Below are positions 8,286 to 17,171 of a DNA stretch of 64,000 nucleotides, in pieces (the stretch's first letter is position 1; each line of letters starts with the position of its first letter). The stretch is from a virus. The position numbers were made by a program, and so were the translations under genes. Under the pieces are notes generated by a model. The model had not been told where the DNA came from. It worked only from the letters and a program-made list of their open reading frames with translations, and did no database searches. The stretch is from the IMG/VR virus record IMGVR_UViG_3300032401_000006, positions 1 through 64,000 of that record. The stretch is one strand, 5' to 3'.

Positions 8286-8474
8286 CTAGTCTCGTCCGAC
8301 CCATTTGTCGTCTTTTATCAGCCCAGAACCGACTGCAAACCGGTAAACGGGCCGTTTCCGGAATGCGTCCAGATCTTTCACGGCCGCCAGGAATGCTTCC
8401 GATTTATAAGGCGGGAGATCCCACGTCATCTTCAGCCAGTCTTGGTTATCTGGCAGAGCATCTATGTTGATCAT
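8286..8474 (-). CDS. Small hypothetical head-region protein (62 aa)
   Basis: Starts at ATG 8474, sharing bases with the TGA of the preceding ADP-ribosyltransferase gene (TGATG), with GAAGG just before. The sequence MINIDALPDNQDWLKMTWDL and the rest are soluble with no motif I recognise. The 135-nt gap after it holds a duplicated ACAGCTCGG and no gene. Confidence 0.6.
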   Translation of the reverse strand: MINIDALPDNQDWLKMTWDLPPYKSEAFLAAVKDLDAFRKRPVYRFAVGSGLIKDDKWVGRD

Positions 8475-9703
8475 CAGTTTCCCTTCAACCGACGGACGAT
8501 GTACTTCGGATCCATACTCTCTGTATCGTCAAAAAAGTTCTCCTGGTTATATGAGAATACGGCGTGCATTTTAGTAACGCCTCCGAGTACGACTACCTCT
8601 GATTCGTTTACACAACCAAATCCGGTTCTCGGAGTGGCGATAATCTTACTGACCGGAATCTTGGCGGCAAGTATCATCGGGTACATATCGTCCTTACTGC
8701 CAACAAAATTAGCCGCCGTATTAACATTCGTAGAGAATGACGACATTGGTTGCATACGAAGCGTCAGCGTCTTGACAGCTACCCGCTCAGAATCTAGGGC
8801 ACTTCGCATCTCTGCCGTTACAGATTCTTGTGGTAGTCCAAGTCCACGAAATACGGTGACTTCAGTAACTCCGTTCTTCGCATAAAAGTCTTGCGTCTGG
8901 TTATACATCGTGCGAAGAAATACGCGTGCCCCTTTCATCTGAAGATCGGCTTCTGGCTTAACAACCCACTCTCCATACTGTTCACTAATATGCTCACCAG
9001 CGTGGTCTAGTGTAGCACCAGTAAGATTAAACTCCTTCTTAGCTGCAGCCTGAAGAACCATAGCCGTCGGATTATTATCCAGTGAAGTACTTGCCCATGA
9101 GTGAACAAGTTGTTCTTCTGGTGAAAGTGGTACTGGATAATCATCTGCGCGAAGTGTAAATACCTTCGTAAACGCATCATACGCAGCCCTGTCTTCTAGA
9201 CTGAGCTTCGATAGCCGATCCTGGAGATCCTTCTCAACCTGCTGCTTTAGCCATACTGCTCGGTCAGATGCTGGACTGCCGACGGCCATCTGACGGATAT
9301 AGTTATCATCCAGCTTCTTCCAATTATCTATATCACTTGAACTTGGGATATCACCCTCTCCAATAAATTCTCCAGATCCACTACTACTGGCAAAGCGGCC
9401 TCGCTCGTCATGCACGTCGTTGAACTTCTTTACAGGCTCTTCAGAAAACTCCAGCGGGTCGAAGCCGAGCATGGCAACCACTTCCGGTGGTGTCACGTCC
9501 AGCTCTTCGTCGTCATCGGGCTCATCGGCAAGAATAGCACGCCAATCTTCCGGCTCGTCAGCTCCGATAAACGTAGCTTGTGGGAAAGCTATGGCAGACT
9601 TCTCAACCTTCTCTTCACCCAGCTGCTTCCTAAGCCTGGCAAGGGTCGCCTCATCCACGGGCCTGCCAGATAGTGATACTACTGTAAAAGTATCAGCTGG
9701 CAT
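8474..9703 (-). CDS. Virion-region protein with C-terminal ADP-ribosyltransferase domain
   Basis: 409 residues from ATG 9703, 11 nt inside the end of the upstream gene; an in-frame ATG at 9772 lies deeper in that gene and is less likely. The N-terminal 90 residues are acidic. Then comes the joint motif KKFNDVHDERGRFASSSGSG (about 92-111), then a helical stretch, then a mono-ADP-ribosyltransferase fold of the R-S-E class: Arg286 in VTVFRG, Ser/Thr at 322-325 in SSFST, and the ExE pair 367/369 in VNESEVVV. The family transfers ADP-ribose from NAD+ to proteins. Delivery with the DNA, as for T4 Alt, is a plausible role but is inferred from position among head genes. Confidence 0.75.
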   Translation of the reverse strand: MPADTFTVVSLSGRPVDEATLARLRKQLGEEKVEKSAIAFPQATFIGADEPEDWRAILADEPDDDEELDVTPPEVVAMLGFDPLEFSEEPVKKFNDVHDERGRFASSSGSGEFIGEGDIPSSSDIDNWKKLDDNYIRQMAVGSPASDRAVWLKQQVEKDLQDRLSKLSLEDRAAYDAFTKVFTLRADDYPVPLSPEEQLVHSWASTSLDNNPTAMVLQAAAKKEFNLTGATLDHAGEHISEQYGEWVVKPEADLQMKGARVFLRTMYNQTQDFYAKNGVTEVTVFRGLGLPQESVTAEMRSALDSERVAVKTLTLRMQPMSSFSTNVNTAANFVGSKDDMYPMILAAKIPVSKIIATPRTGFGCVNESEVVVLGGVTKMHAVFSYNQENFFDDTESMDPKYIVRRLKGN

Positions 9704-12179
9704 CCCACGCACCCCATCTTCTAGTCTTTGACATCTGCTTATATACTTGCGCGACTGAGAATGACCGAGCATCCGTTATGGCATAATACTTGTAATACGC
9801 ACCCTTGTCATAAAACTTATTAAATACCGGATCAAAGACTACGTTATCCTTCTCAGCGAAACCGTGAAAGTAAACAGAATTCTCAAAATTGCCAATCTGA
9901 GGGTATAACGTAGCGTGAACCACTTTCCAGTCCGGGTTGTCGGTTACAAACTTTGCAGCCATCTCATAGCACAGCCCTCTACGTTCACCGTAATCATTCA
10001 CTACAATACCTTCAGGTGTGTCTACTTCCGTAGGCCCAGCAATAGCCGTAAAGATATCTACAGGGTTGCCATCCTCATTCAGATCGCGACGTAACACGTC
10101 TTCTGGCACGCCCTTCTCTATCCTGGCAGCGTCAGTCTCACAATATCTACCCTTATCCAGATATTTCGTACCCGGACCGTACTTGGTCGGGAATCGCATA
10201 TCTCTCTGATGCTTGGGCACCCCACTTCCGCCTCCGATAAACTTCCCGTCCTCTCCACGCGGGTGGTCTTCTTCGTTCCAGTCCTTCTCCAAATCAGTAT
10301 TCTCAAACTTGCCAATATGAGCACCTATGAGCCACTTCGAAAATACTACCGGGTGTATATAGGACTGAAGAGCTACAGTCGGTGTATTCCCCAGCTTGGC
10401 AGAGACCGCTTTCGCCACATCCTTTACGGCCAGCTTGTATGTCTTCTCGTCAGACGGAGCAGGCATCCTGGCAACCACCTCCTGAGCCGTACGTGTGCCG
10501 AGTAAGGTCCTAAAGTCCTTCGTCTGAAATCCACCATGATCCTGCACGTGCGTATAGTCGAGTACCTTCCCGGCTGTCGTGTTGAATATTCGTCCACTCG
10601 GGCCCGCAGCATCCCGCCTAGCCAAGAGATCCCTGGCTACCGCGCGGTCGTTTACCGGAATATCCAGCGCAACACCCTTCTTACCGACAAACACCAGCCG
10701 CACATTATTGGGACTGTCACCAACCACGTGCTTTCCCATAAGCGTCGTGGCCCCGTAGGCCTTTACCGCACCACCAGTATCGTTCTCACCTCCAGGACGA
10801 AGGCCGGTTCTCATAATTAAACGAAGTGCGCAGGCCTCTTCCTTATTACGACCGAACTGTATGTCCCGGTTGACGTCTGACGAGATTCGCCCTTCTTCCT
10901 TGTCGAGCTCCTCTATACGGGCAAACTTTGCCGTCGCCTGTTGCTCTTTCCAGGGCTTGCTATATATGGTTTGCTGACGGCCCTTGCTGTCATCTCCAAC
11001 AGCATGGATGTCATCATTGGGATCTTCACTATATCGTACGTTCTTCCAACCCGGAGGGATTCGTATGTGCTGAAAGTGCTCCGGCAGATCCTTTCCGCTC
11101 TTCTGCTTCCAGGTCTTGCTTTCCTTATCATAGATGGCATTCTGGCCACCACCTTCGGATACCCACCGGCCGCTCTCGTCCCGCTCCTGGTTCTCATCAA
11201 ACCTCTTCGCTAGAGCAGACTTCATCCGAACCGTGTATATGAACCACCGCTTCGGTCCCGGCCCGAGGTGCATACTGTATTCCGGCACCAACCCCTTCTT
11301 ACGCAGTATGGATACTGCGTGCTTCCACCCCTTTACGGGAGGGATGTCGGTGTGGTTCTCGGAATTAAAAATGATCTTCTTGCCAGTCTTCAAATCTCTG
11401 AGTGCCTGCTTAGCCTCGTCCGAGATCAGCTCGTCTTCTTCTCCGTGGCCACCACCATACGTATACTGGTTAATACCCTCCGGATTAGACTTCTCCAGCT
11501 TCTGAAGTATGGCAGTCTCAACCTTCTCTACCGCAGCTAGGAACTCATCGTCGTCCAAGTCATCCGGCCCGAAGTCACCGGGCATCGGAAGGAAGCTACG
11601 TACACAATTTGGGTGTGAGAGTGGATACTGCCGCGCCACTTCCAGACTGATGATCAAACCATCCACCGCAGCACAGTCCTCATCACCGTCACCGTCCGAT
11701 ACCATTACCGCTTGTAGACCCGCCTGAGCGTATCCCTCAACCTGCCCCCATTGAAGTGCGTAGCCAGTCTCGGTACGCGCGATCATCTTCGCACGCCAAT
11801 CTTCCATACCCGAGAACGTATCTTTTAGCCCTTCCGTAATTCCTTGCAGACCAGACTTATCCGCCAGCGCCTGGTTGAAGACCCCCAGCAGCCGCGTCCG
11901 GGTGGTGTTATCTATTCCATTCACCAGCTGCTTGGAGAAGTCATCCAGGTCTCGGACTATCTTCTCGCCCAGCCGTCGACTGCGGATGAAGTCCTCGGTG
12001 TTCACGTCACGGATGTCGAAGTTGTCCTCAGGCAAGATCGTACCTAGTGCAGCCGAGCCACCTGCAGCAACTACGTCACGCCAGAGGTCAGCTATCTGCG
12101 GCGCATACTTCTGGCTTATCTTATCCAAGTCGATGTCATTGATAATGGCATGGATCTCGTCTTGGGACAATTCAGACAT
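9693..12179 (-). CDS. MuF-type head protein fused to type IB topoisomerase and a C/H/D domain
   Basis: 828 residues in modules. (a) 1-200: MuF/SPP1 gp7-like minor head protein (MIARTETGYALQWGQ, GDEDCAAVDG, PLSHPNCVRSFLP). (b) 240-320: small alpha/beta unit. (c) joint motif KRFDENQERDESGRW (325-339). (d) 360-620: type IB topoisomerase, with candidate catalytic residues Arg461 (TGLRPGG), Lys500/501 (GKKG), Arg557 (KDFRT), Asn598 (LGNTP) and Tyr607 (QSYIHP). Spacings match the poxvirus enzyme (R-to-H/N 41, H/N-to-Y 9). (e) second joint motif DWNEEDHPRGEDGKFIGGGSG (633-653). (f) a domain with Cys737 (RGLCYEM), His772 (YFHGF) and Asp783 (VFDP), suggestive of a papain/transglutaminase-like fold but not assigned. 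Start ATG 12179 overlaps the portal stop by 8 nt. Confidence 0.8.
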   Translation of the reverse strand: MSELSQDEIHAIINDIDLDKISQKYAPQIADLWRDVVAAGGSAALGTILPEDNFDIRDVNTEDFIRSRRLGEKIVRDLDDFSKQLVNGIDNTTRTRLLGVFNQALADKSGLQGITEGLKDTFSGMEDWRAKMIARTETGYALQWGQVEGYAQAGLQAVMVSDGDGDEDCAAVDGLIISLEVARQYPLSHPNCVRSFLPMPGDFGPDDLDDDEFLAAVEKVETAILQKLEKSNPEGINQYTYGGGHGEEDELISDEAKQALRDLKTGKKIIFNSENHTDIPPVKGWKHAVSILRKKGLVPEYSMHLGPGPKRWFIYTVRMKSALAKRFDENQERDESGRWVSEGGGQNAIYDKESKTWKQKSGKDLPEHFQHIRIPPGWKNVRYSEDPNDDIHAVGDDSKGRQQTIYSKPWKEQQATAKFARIEELDKEEGRISSDVNRDIQFGRNKEEACALRLIMRTGLRPGGENDTGGAVKAYGATTLMGKHVVGDSPNNVRLVFVGKKGVALDIPVNDRAVARDLLARRDAAGPSGRIFNTTAGKVLDYTHVQDHGGFQTKDFRTLLGTRTAQEVVARMPAPSDEKTYKLAVKDVAKAVSAKLGNTPTVALQSYIHPVVFSKWLIGAHIGKFENTDLEKDWNEEDHPRGEDGKFIGGGSGVPKHQRDMRFPTKYGPGTKYLDKGRYCETDAARIEKGVPEDVLRRDLNEDGNPVDIFTAIAGPTEVDTPEGIVVNDYGERRGLCYEMAAKFVTDNPDWKVVHATLYPQIGNFENSVYFHGFAEKDNVVFDPVFNKFYDKGAYYKYYAITDARSFSVAQVYKQMSKTRRWGAWDAS

Positions 12180-14511
12180 TCGGCACCCTGGACTTGACCG
12201 TACTGATAACCACCTGAGCCTGCTCGGCGAACATGCGGGCGAAGATTTCCTTCATCCGCTCTTCAGACCGCTTACGTATAATTTCCAGCTTGGGATCTTT
12301 CTTGGGGTAGGTGACTTTTTTAATATCTTCACCCTTCTCGATAGCTTCCAACTGCTCCTGGATCTCCCGCGCCGTATCTAAAGGAATCTCTTTCGTCTCA
12401 AACTTGCGCAGCAGCTTTCCCTGCTTGATCCGGTTGCGGACAAACTTGCGCCACGTCTGAAGCTCAACGTCGCACTTATTTATGTCCACGCTATCACAAT
12501 CATATTCAACCTCGGAGAACAGCTCGTCTACCTTCGCCAGCTTCTCTTCTCCGGTATCACGGACGACACCAACTGCACGGTCATCCCAAAGCTCAACCAT
12601 GTCCCGGTCTTTTACGTTCGTTATCGGTAACGCTACGCCGATATGCTCCAGGCACCAGTCACGGATCAGTTTCTCTGTCTGCCAGTTCTGCGCCGAATCC
12701 GGGCTGCTGACTCTGGCCGTCAGGATGCGGACTTCCTTGCCCTCGCCAAGCCACTGCTGGACCCGCTCGACCATCTTCGGTACCGGATCACCTATGACCG
12801 ATTTGTCTTTCGTATGCTCGGCCAGCGTGCCATCCAGATCAACTCCGTACCAACCACCCTCGGTGCCGTCACCTTTTTCGACTTTTGTCTTTGCAGCCAA
12901 AGCCTTGGACTCGGGCTTCGTGGCCGGGGGGCCTGCCTTACCGCCGGCCACTGGCTTAACGACAGGTTTTAATTGCGGCGCGGCCTTGACACCTATTGCG
13001 GGTGGCACGACCGGTTTAGTACTAAGCGGCGTTTCGGGCAAGGTTGGATTTTGCATTGATGCGGTGGCTGCTGCGGTGGTCTCGGTCTGAGTATCCTGAT
13101 TCGGGTGCTTCTCGAAATAACTCTTGTACTGCTGTTGATAATCCTTCGCCTCGCCCTCGATCGGTATGAAGCCAGTCGGCGACATGATACCATTCGGGAT
13201 CCCGATGGGCTTCTTGCCGGCGTTCATCCGGGCCTCATCGATGGAAATGATGCCGCTCTTGACGAGCATGACATCCTTCTCGGCCTGTGCCTTCTCGTCC
13301 GTCGTCCGCTCTTCAGTGAATATAAACCTAAGCTGTGGCATGCCCTGAACGGTCTGAATTTCGTTCGTTATGATATCCTCGATGAAGTTCCAGAGTGGTT
13401 CTGTGGCTTCGTCTTCCGCCGTGTCGGCTGTCTCCGCCGTGGACCGGTTCATCTGTGACACGTACGGAGTGGGGCTGGTGTGAAAGATGGCACAACACCT
13501 ACGGACGATGAACTCGGATATCTTCGTGACCTTGATCGACATGTCACGCTCGATCATTCGCTCCAGCTTGAACCCGTCGGGCATGAAGTGAAGGCGGTTG
13601 CGAAGATTCGGATCACCCACGATCGAAGCATTGAACTTGTCCGTGAATTCCATGATCTGCGTCATCGACCATTCCTTCGGCAACGTGGCGAAACCAGCCG
13701 GTACATTTCCCTGTGTGAAGTAGTTCAAATCATAGATGTCCCGACGAAGAGCTATGTTTATGTTCAGCAGCAGCCACTCGACTTCAGACATGCCGTATGG
13801 ACTGTCGTTCGACGGATTCCGAACGCAGTACAAAATCTGATCCTGGGTGAAGCCCTCATAGACAACACCTTTTATGATCTGCTGAAACGCCGGGTAGGGT
13901 GGAGCGGGCGGGCGACCAGTGACGTCGATCAGCGGTTTGATCGTCCTCCCCGACAAGACCTCGTGCGCGGCAACACCTTTGCCATCCCGGGTCGGCCAGC
14001 GGGCGATCGTCGCCGCGTCGTATAGATACGAGTCTTCAAGAAACGCCGCGATCCAGATAGCGAACGAATCCCTGCCGTTCGGCTTCATCCAATATTTAGT
14101 CAACGCCTCCATCTTGTCCTGATACTTGTCGATCTTGTCGCGTTCTGCCTCGATCGGCACGATGGCCCATTCACGTCCTCTGATCTTGTTCTTCTTCGCC
14201 TCGATGCAATACCTGACCGGATCCCAAGCAGCCATCGCCTGAAGAACGTCGAAGCCCGTCAGTCCGGCCCGTGGCATGAACTGGATGTTGTACGACGATG
14301 GATAATCCCACTTGCGGGTGTTCGCCATGTCCCGCTCGTAAGGCGCCAACGGCTCACCCGGAGGCATGAAGCCCGTCGAGAAACCACCGAGGGCTTGCGC
14401 GGCCTGACCCGCCAAGGACTGACTGCGGGCGGTCAGATATGCTCCTGGATTCTTGGCGATCTCCGACATGTCCGTTCTACGAACCAGATTGGTGTTGATG
14501 CTGGCAGCCAT
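12172..14511 (-). CDS. Portal protein with C-terminal HAD-type phosphatase domain
   Basis: 779 residues. Residues 1-470 are a phage portal of the SPP1/HK97-like class (FQQIIKGVVYEGFTQDQILY, ALRRDIYDLNYFTQGNVPAGF, MNRSTAETADTAED), the dodecameric DNA channel at the head vertex. A Pro/Ala/Lys-rich linker (about 470-550) leads to a HAD-superfamily domain (553-652). It has the nucleophile motif DLDGT (Asp558/Asp560), a motif II Thr in ILTAR (598) and an acidic DD pair in LWDDRAVG. A charged helical tail follows. The start has no strong competing ATG; the stop overlaps the next gene. A phosphatase domain on a portal is odd, and its target is unknown. Confidence 0.85.
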   Translation of the reverse strand: MAASINTNLVRRTDMSEIAKNPGAYLTARSQSLAGQAAQALGGFSTGFMPPGEPLAPYERDMANTRKWDYPSSYNIQFMPRAGLTGFDVLQAMAAWDPVRYCIEAKKNKIRGREWAIVPIEAERDKIDKYQDKMEALTKYWMKPNGRDSFAIWIAAFLEDSYLYDAATIARWPTRDGKGVAAHEVLSGRTIKPLIDVTGRPPAPPYPAFQQIIKGVVYEGFTQDQILYCVRNPSNDSPYGMSEVEWLLLNINIALRRDIYDLNYFTQGNVPAGFATLPKEWSMTQIMEFTDKFNASIVGDPNLRNRLHFMPDGFKLERMIERDMSIKVTKISEFIVRRCCAIFHTSPTPYVSQMNRSTAETADTAEDEATEPLWNFIEDIITNEIQTVQGMPQLRFIFTEERTTDEKAQAEKDVMLVKSGIISIDEARMNAGKKPIGIPNGIMSPTGFIPIEGEAKDYQQQYKSYFEKHPNQDTQTETTAAATASMQNPTLPETPLSTKPVVPPAIGVKAAPQLKPVVKPVAGGKAGPPATKPESKALAAKTKVEKGDGTEGGWYGVDLDGTLAEHTKDKSVIGDPVPKMVERVQQWLGEGKEVRILTARVSSPDSAQNWQTEKLIRDWCLEHIGVALPITNVKDRDMVELWDDRAVGVVRDTGEEKLAKVDELFSEVEYDCDSVDINKCDVELQTWRKFVRNRIKQGKLLRKFETKEIPLDTAREIQEQLEAIEKGEDIKKVTYPKKDPKLEIIRKRSEERMKEIFARMFAEQAQVVISTVKSRVPNV

Positions 14512-14515
14512 CGGG

Positions 14516-14710
14516 TCAGTTCCTTCTCATCCAAAGCGATTTATAAATCCGCTCCATGCGTTTTATCTCCTCGACCGGTATCACCAAGATCAATCCATCC
14601 GTCTGACACCGGATGCGCAACATACCATCCGGGCGCTTCTGCTCATCAGTGATCGCCCAAGCCCAATCATGCTGTTGGACTACGGGTACTTTTTCAGATT
14701 CCATGATCAT
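14516..14710 (-). CDS. Small hypothetical protein (64 aa)
   Basis: ATG 14710 overlaps the TGA of the gene before it (ATGA), so translation is probably coupled; a second ATG at 14704 is also possible. The protein is MIMESEKVPVVQQHDWAWA followed by an RIRCQTDGLILVIPVEEIKR strand-helix unit. Compact and soluble; function not recognised. Confidence 0.6.
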   Translation of the reverse strand: MIMESEKVPVVQQHDWAWAITDEQKRPDGMLRIRCQTDGLILVIPVEEIKRMERIYKSLWMRRN

Positions 14711-14967
14711 TCTTGAATTACAGGTTCCCGTGGTGGTGTGAATTGATCCTGCGTGTCTTTGTACAGCTGTTTCAGCGATGCCTCGGCGACCTGCAAGGCC
14801 ATCCGCTTGTCGATGTTGTGGTGGCCAGCAAGGTGATTGTCTTCATAGATCTGCCGGACGTGATCAGCGCAAGTCTTGATGGTCCGTATCTCGACTTCAT
14901 GCCTGACGGCGCGGATCAGCCTGCGCTGCAGCGCGTCGGTCGTTATCCAAAGTCCGAAGAGTTTCAT
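14707..14967 (-). CDS. Small hypothetical helical protein (86 aa)
   Basis: Begins MKLFGLWITTDALQRRLIRA, only 4 nt after the stop of the 535-residue protein gene. It is rich in amphipathic helix (VRHEVEIRTIKTCADHVRQI, MALQVAEASLKQLYKDT) and ends Pro/Glu-rich. No family recognised. Position just before the portal gene suggests a small head or regulatory factor. Confidence 0.65.
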   Translation of the reverse strand: MKLFGLWITTDALQRRLIRAVRHEVEIRTIKTCADHVRQIYEDNHLAGHHNIDKRMALQVAEASLKQLYKDTQDQFTPPREPVIQE

Positions 14968-14971
14968 TTCG

Positions 14972-16579
14972 TTATTTCTTTGCCACCAGATAGATCGCTG
15001 TGTCCCGCGCCGAGCGATCGGTGGAGAACTCGTGGTGCTCCAACCTGGCGCCGAGCTTGTCCTTGTACTCGACGACGAAGCCCGTCGGAATCCGGTAGGT
15101 CTGAATCACGCCGTCGTTCTTGGTCTTGAACAGGCGGGGCTTTTCAGGTGAAGTGAAGACTTCTTCCGCGGGAGCGGTGTCGAGGATGTTCTTGTCCGTC
15201 AACTCCTGTGTAGTCACGATGACCTCACCCGTCTTGCCCGAGTTGCCCTGCGTGGAGAGGGCGGCTTCGGACATATCCGTCTCAGCTTTACCTTCGGGGA
15301 TCAGTGACGCTAAATCCGCAGTAGCAGGAATTACGTCAACACCAGGAGGGAGGTAGAAGTCATCCTTGTAGAGGTCGGAGGATTCAGATTTCTTTGTGGA
15401 TAGATACCATTGAAGACTCTTGTCACCCCCTTTTCCACTCGATACCGAAACCGTTCGAAGATATGAAGTACTGCTGCCAACGGCAGTTGAGTCTGGATTG
15501 GATGTTTTTATCTTAAAGTCATGATTCCAATTGCCTGTCTCTTTATCAACTGAAATTTGATGCATCCCACTAACGGTCTTACCACGATATTCCATTTGCC
15601 CCGGCTTGTCATAATAAGCCATATCCGGGCGAGCAGGAACACTGCGCTGCTTGTAGCCCGCCTCAGTCAAAGCTGGACCGCGTGCAGTATCACCTTCCTT
15701 TTTATCTCCATCACCAGAACTGCCTTCTCCTCCTCCCGATCCGCCCTGTTCGCCTGGCCTGCCTTCATGTCCGAAGTTTCCCGAGCCTGGCCCGCCCTTC
15801 ATGATCAGCCCCTTGAAGACGTTCGTCTCGGGAGCGAGTCTGATGCCGGTAAACATCGAGGAGTGATCGGAAGCCTGGACGGCCGGGGCGAGATCGTGAA
15901 ACGTCTGCGCCAGGGGAACAGCAGCGGGAAAGTCCCCGTGGGTCGCGCCGCACTGGGCCGAGGCTTCGGGCAGGGGCTGGTGGCCGGCAAACATCTGGTC
16001 GTGCTCGTGGAGGTCGGAGGATTCGGACTTATTTTTATTTTCAATACGACGATTGATAACTTCCCGAACGGCACCTTCCCTGTCCGGATATTTGACACCA
16101 GTGATAGGGTTGCCATTTGGACCGTGGGCAACCCAGCCCTTCGTTCCTTTATTCTTGTCCTCCTTGAAACGGGCATATCCAGCTTTCTCACCTCCCACCT
16201 TCACCATGCGGTTGTCTTCATGCCCTTTATCGTGGTGATCAGGGTGAAGTTCATGCTCTCGAATCGGAAATAGATGTGACCATTCTCCCGCTCCTCCACC
16301 GCCGGACCCGCTTCCGGACCCACCCTGCTCGCCTGGCCGCCCCTCATGCCCGAAGTTTCCAGACCCAGGGCCGCCCTTCGTCAAATCCTGCCTGGCCGCA
16401 ATCTCGCCCTCAAACTTCTGAGCCATCTCGGTATGGTGTTTGGCCAGGCGGGTCGAGCCCAGCGCCAGATACCTGTCCGCTCGCTGGCGGTGGAAGACCA
16501 GCTTCTCCTCGGCAGATCCCTCCTCGACGTCGACTTTGCCCTCGGGCTCCTCTTCCTGCTTCTTCAGTTCGGTCACCAT
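14972..16579 (-). CDS. Modular Gly-rich protein with two bracketed cassettes (535 aa)
   Basis: No overall function recognised. Two internal modules (residues about 69-190 and 262-402) each open with the phage joint motif GGPGSGNFGHEGRPGEQ and each close with KSESSDL. Their contents differ: module 1 is His-rich (HELHPDHHDKGHED) and ends in a small alpha/beta unit. Module 2 is a beta-rich stretch (YRGKTVSGMHQISVDKETGN). The flanks (1-65, 190-260, 403-535) look like one continuous acidic host protein, which ends in strands such as TYRIPTGFVVEYKDKLG. By eye the cassette DNA seems richer in A/T than the flanks. KSESSD also occurs in the protease/scaffold gene. Confidence 0.7.
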   Translation of the reverse strand: MVTELKKQEEEPEGKVDVEEGSAEEKLVFHRQRADRYLALGSTRLAKHHTEMAQKFEGEIAARQDLTKGGPGSGNFGHEGRPGEQGGSGSGSGGGGAGEWSHLFPIREHELHPDHHDKGHEDNRMVKVGGEKAGYARFKEDKNKGTKGWVAHGPNGNPITGVKYPDREGAVREVINRRIENKNKSESSDLHEHDQMFAGHQPLPEASAQCGATHGDFPAAVPLAQTFHDLAPAVQASDHSSMFTGIRLAPETNVFKGLIMKGGPGSGNFGHEGRPGEQGGSGGGEGSSGDGDKKEGDTARGPALTEAGYKQRSVPARPDMAYYDKPGQMEYRGKTVSGMHQISVDKETGNWNHDFKIKTSNPDSTAVGSSTSYLRTVSVSSGKGGDKSLQWYLSTKKSESSDLYKDDFYLPPGVDVIPATADLASLIPEGKAETDMSEAALSTQGNSGKTGEVIVTTQELTDKNILDTAPAEEVFTSPEKPRLFKTKNDGVIQTYRIPTGFVVEYKDKLGARLEHHEFSTDRSARDTAIYLVAKK

Positions 16580-16610
16580 GACGACTCCTTTCTCAATTCA
16601 GTGAGATCTT

Positions 16611-17171
16611 TCATCTTGTTTGCCTTGCCTCCAGGATTTCCTTCAGCCGAAGTCGTGCTTCCAAGAGCAGTTGACTCACCCAGCTGTTGCACACCCCCAA
16701 AACACGGGCGATCTCGTGCATGGGCATGTCGTCGAAATAATACATCGTGACGACCCTGCGCAGAAGCCGAGGCAAACGAGCGACGGCAGCGCGCAGATCT
16801 ATTTGCAGTTCGATCTGGTGAGCCGACGAGGCGACCGGGAGATCAACGGTGTGGTCCGAATCGTCGAGATGGATGAACGACGGGGATCGATCAATCCCAG
16901 CCCTGACTCGCTTTCGATGATTGCGTTCGAGCACGTCTGTCCTTCGAGCACCATCCAGGATGGATCCCGATACGCGACGGTTGGCGAAGGACGCGAACTT
17001 GGTCCCTCGCCGCGGATCAAACTTCACCAAAGCTTGCAACATCCCCACCATCCCGTCTTGCCGGATGTCGTCGAGTTCAACGTGAGACTTGCCGCGAACG
17101 TACATGCGGGAGACGATGGCGACCTCCCGCATCCCCTCCTCGATGCAATGCTCGCGTTGGGAATCAGTCAC
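16611..17171 (-). CDS. Sigma-70 family RNA polymerase sigma factor (FliA-like)
   Basis: 186 residues from GTG 17171, overlapping the previous stop by 8 nt. Region 2 is clear: ELDDIRQDGMVGMLQALVKF, then DPRRGTKFASFANRRVSGSI and LDGARRTDVLERNHRKR, the order seen in sigma28/FliA-type factors. Region 4 follows with a helix-turn-helix (MYYFDDMPMHEIARVLGVCN, then SWVSQLLLEARLRL). Such factors direct RNA polymerase to phage promoters. Placed just before the head genes, it may drive late transcription. Regions 1 and 3 are short or missing, as is usual in small alternative sigmas. Confidence 0.85.
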   Translation of the reverse strand: MTDSQREHCIEEGMREVAIVSRMYVRGKSHVELDDIRQDGMVGMLQALVKFDPRRGTKFASFANRRVSGSILDGARRTDVLERNHRKRVRAGIDRSPSFIHLDDSDHTVDLPVASSAHQIELQIDLRAAVARLPRLLRRVVTMYYFDDMPMHEIARVLGVCNSWVSQLLLEARLRLKEILEARQTR

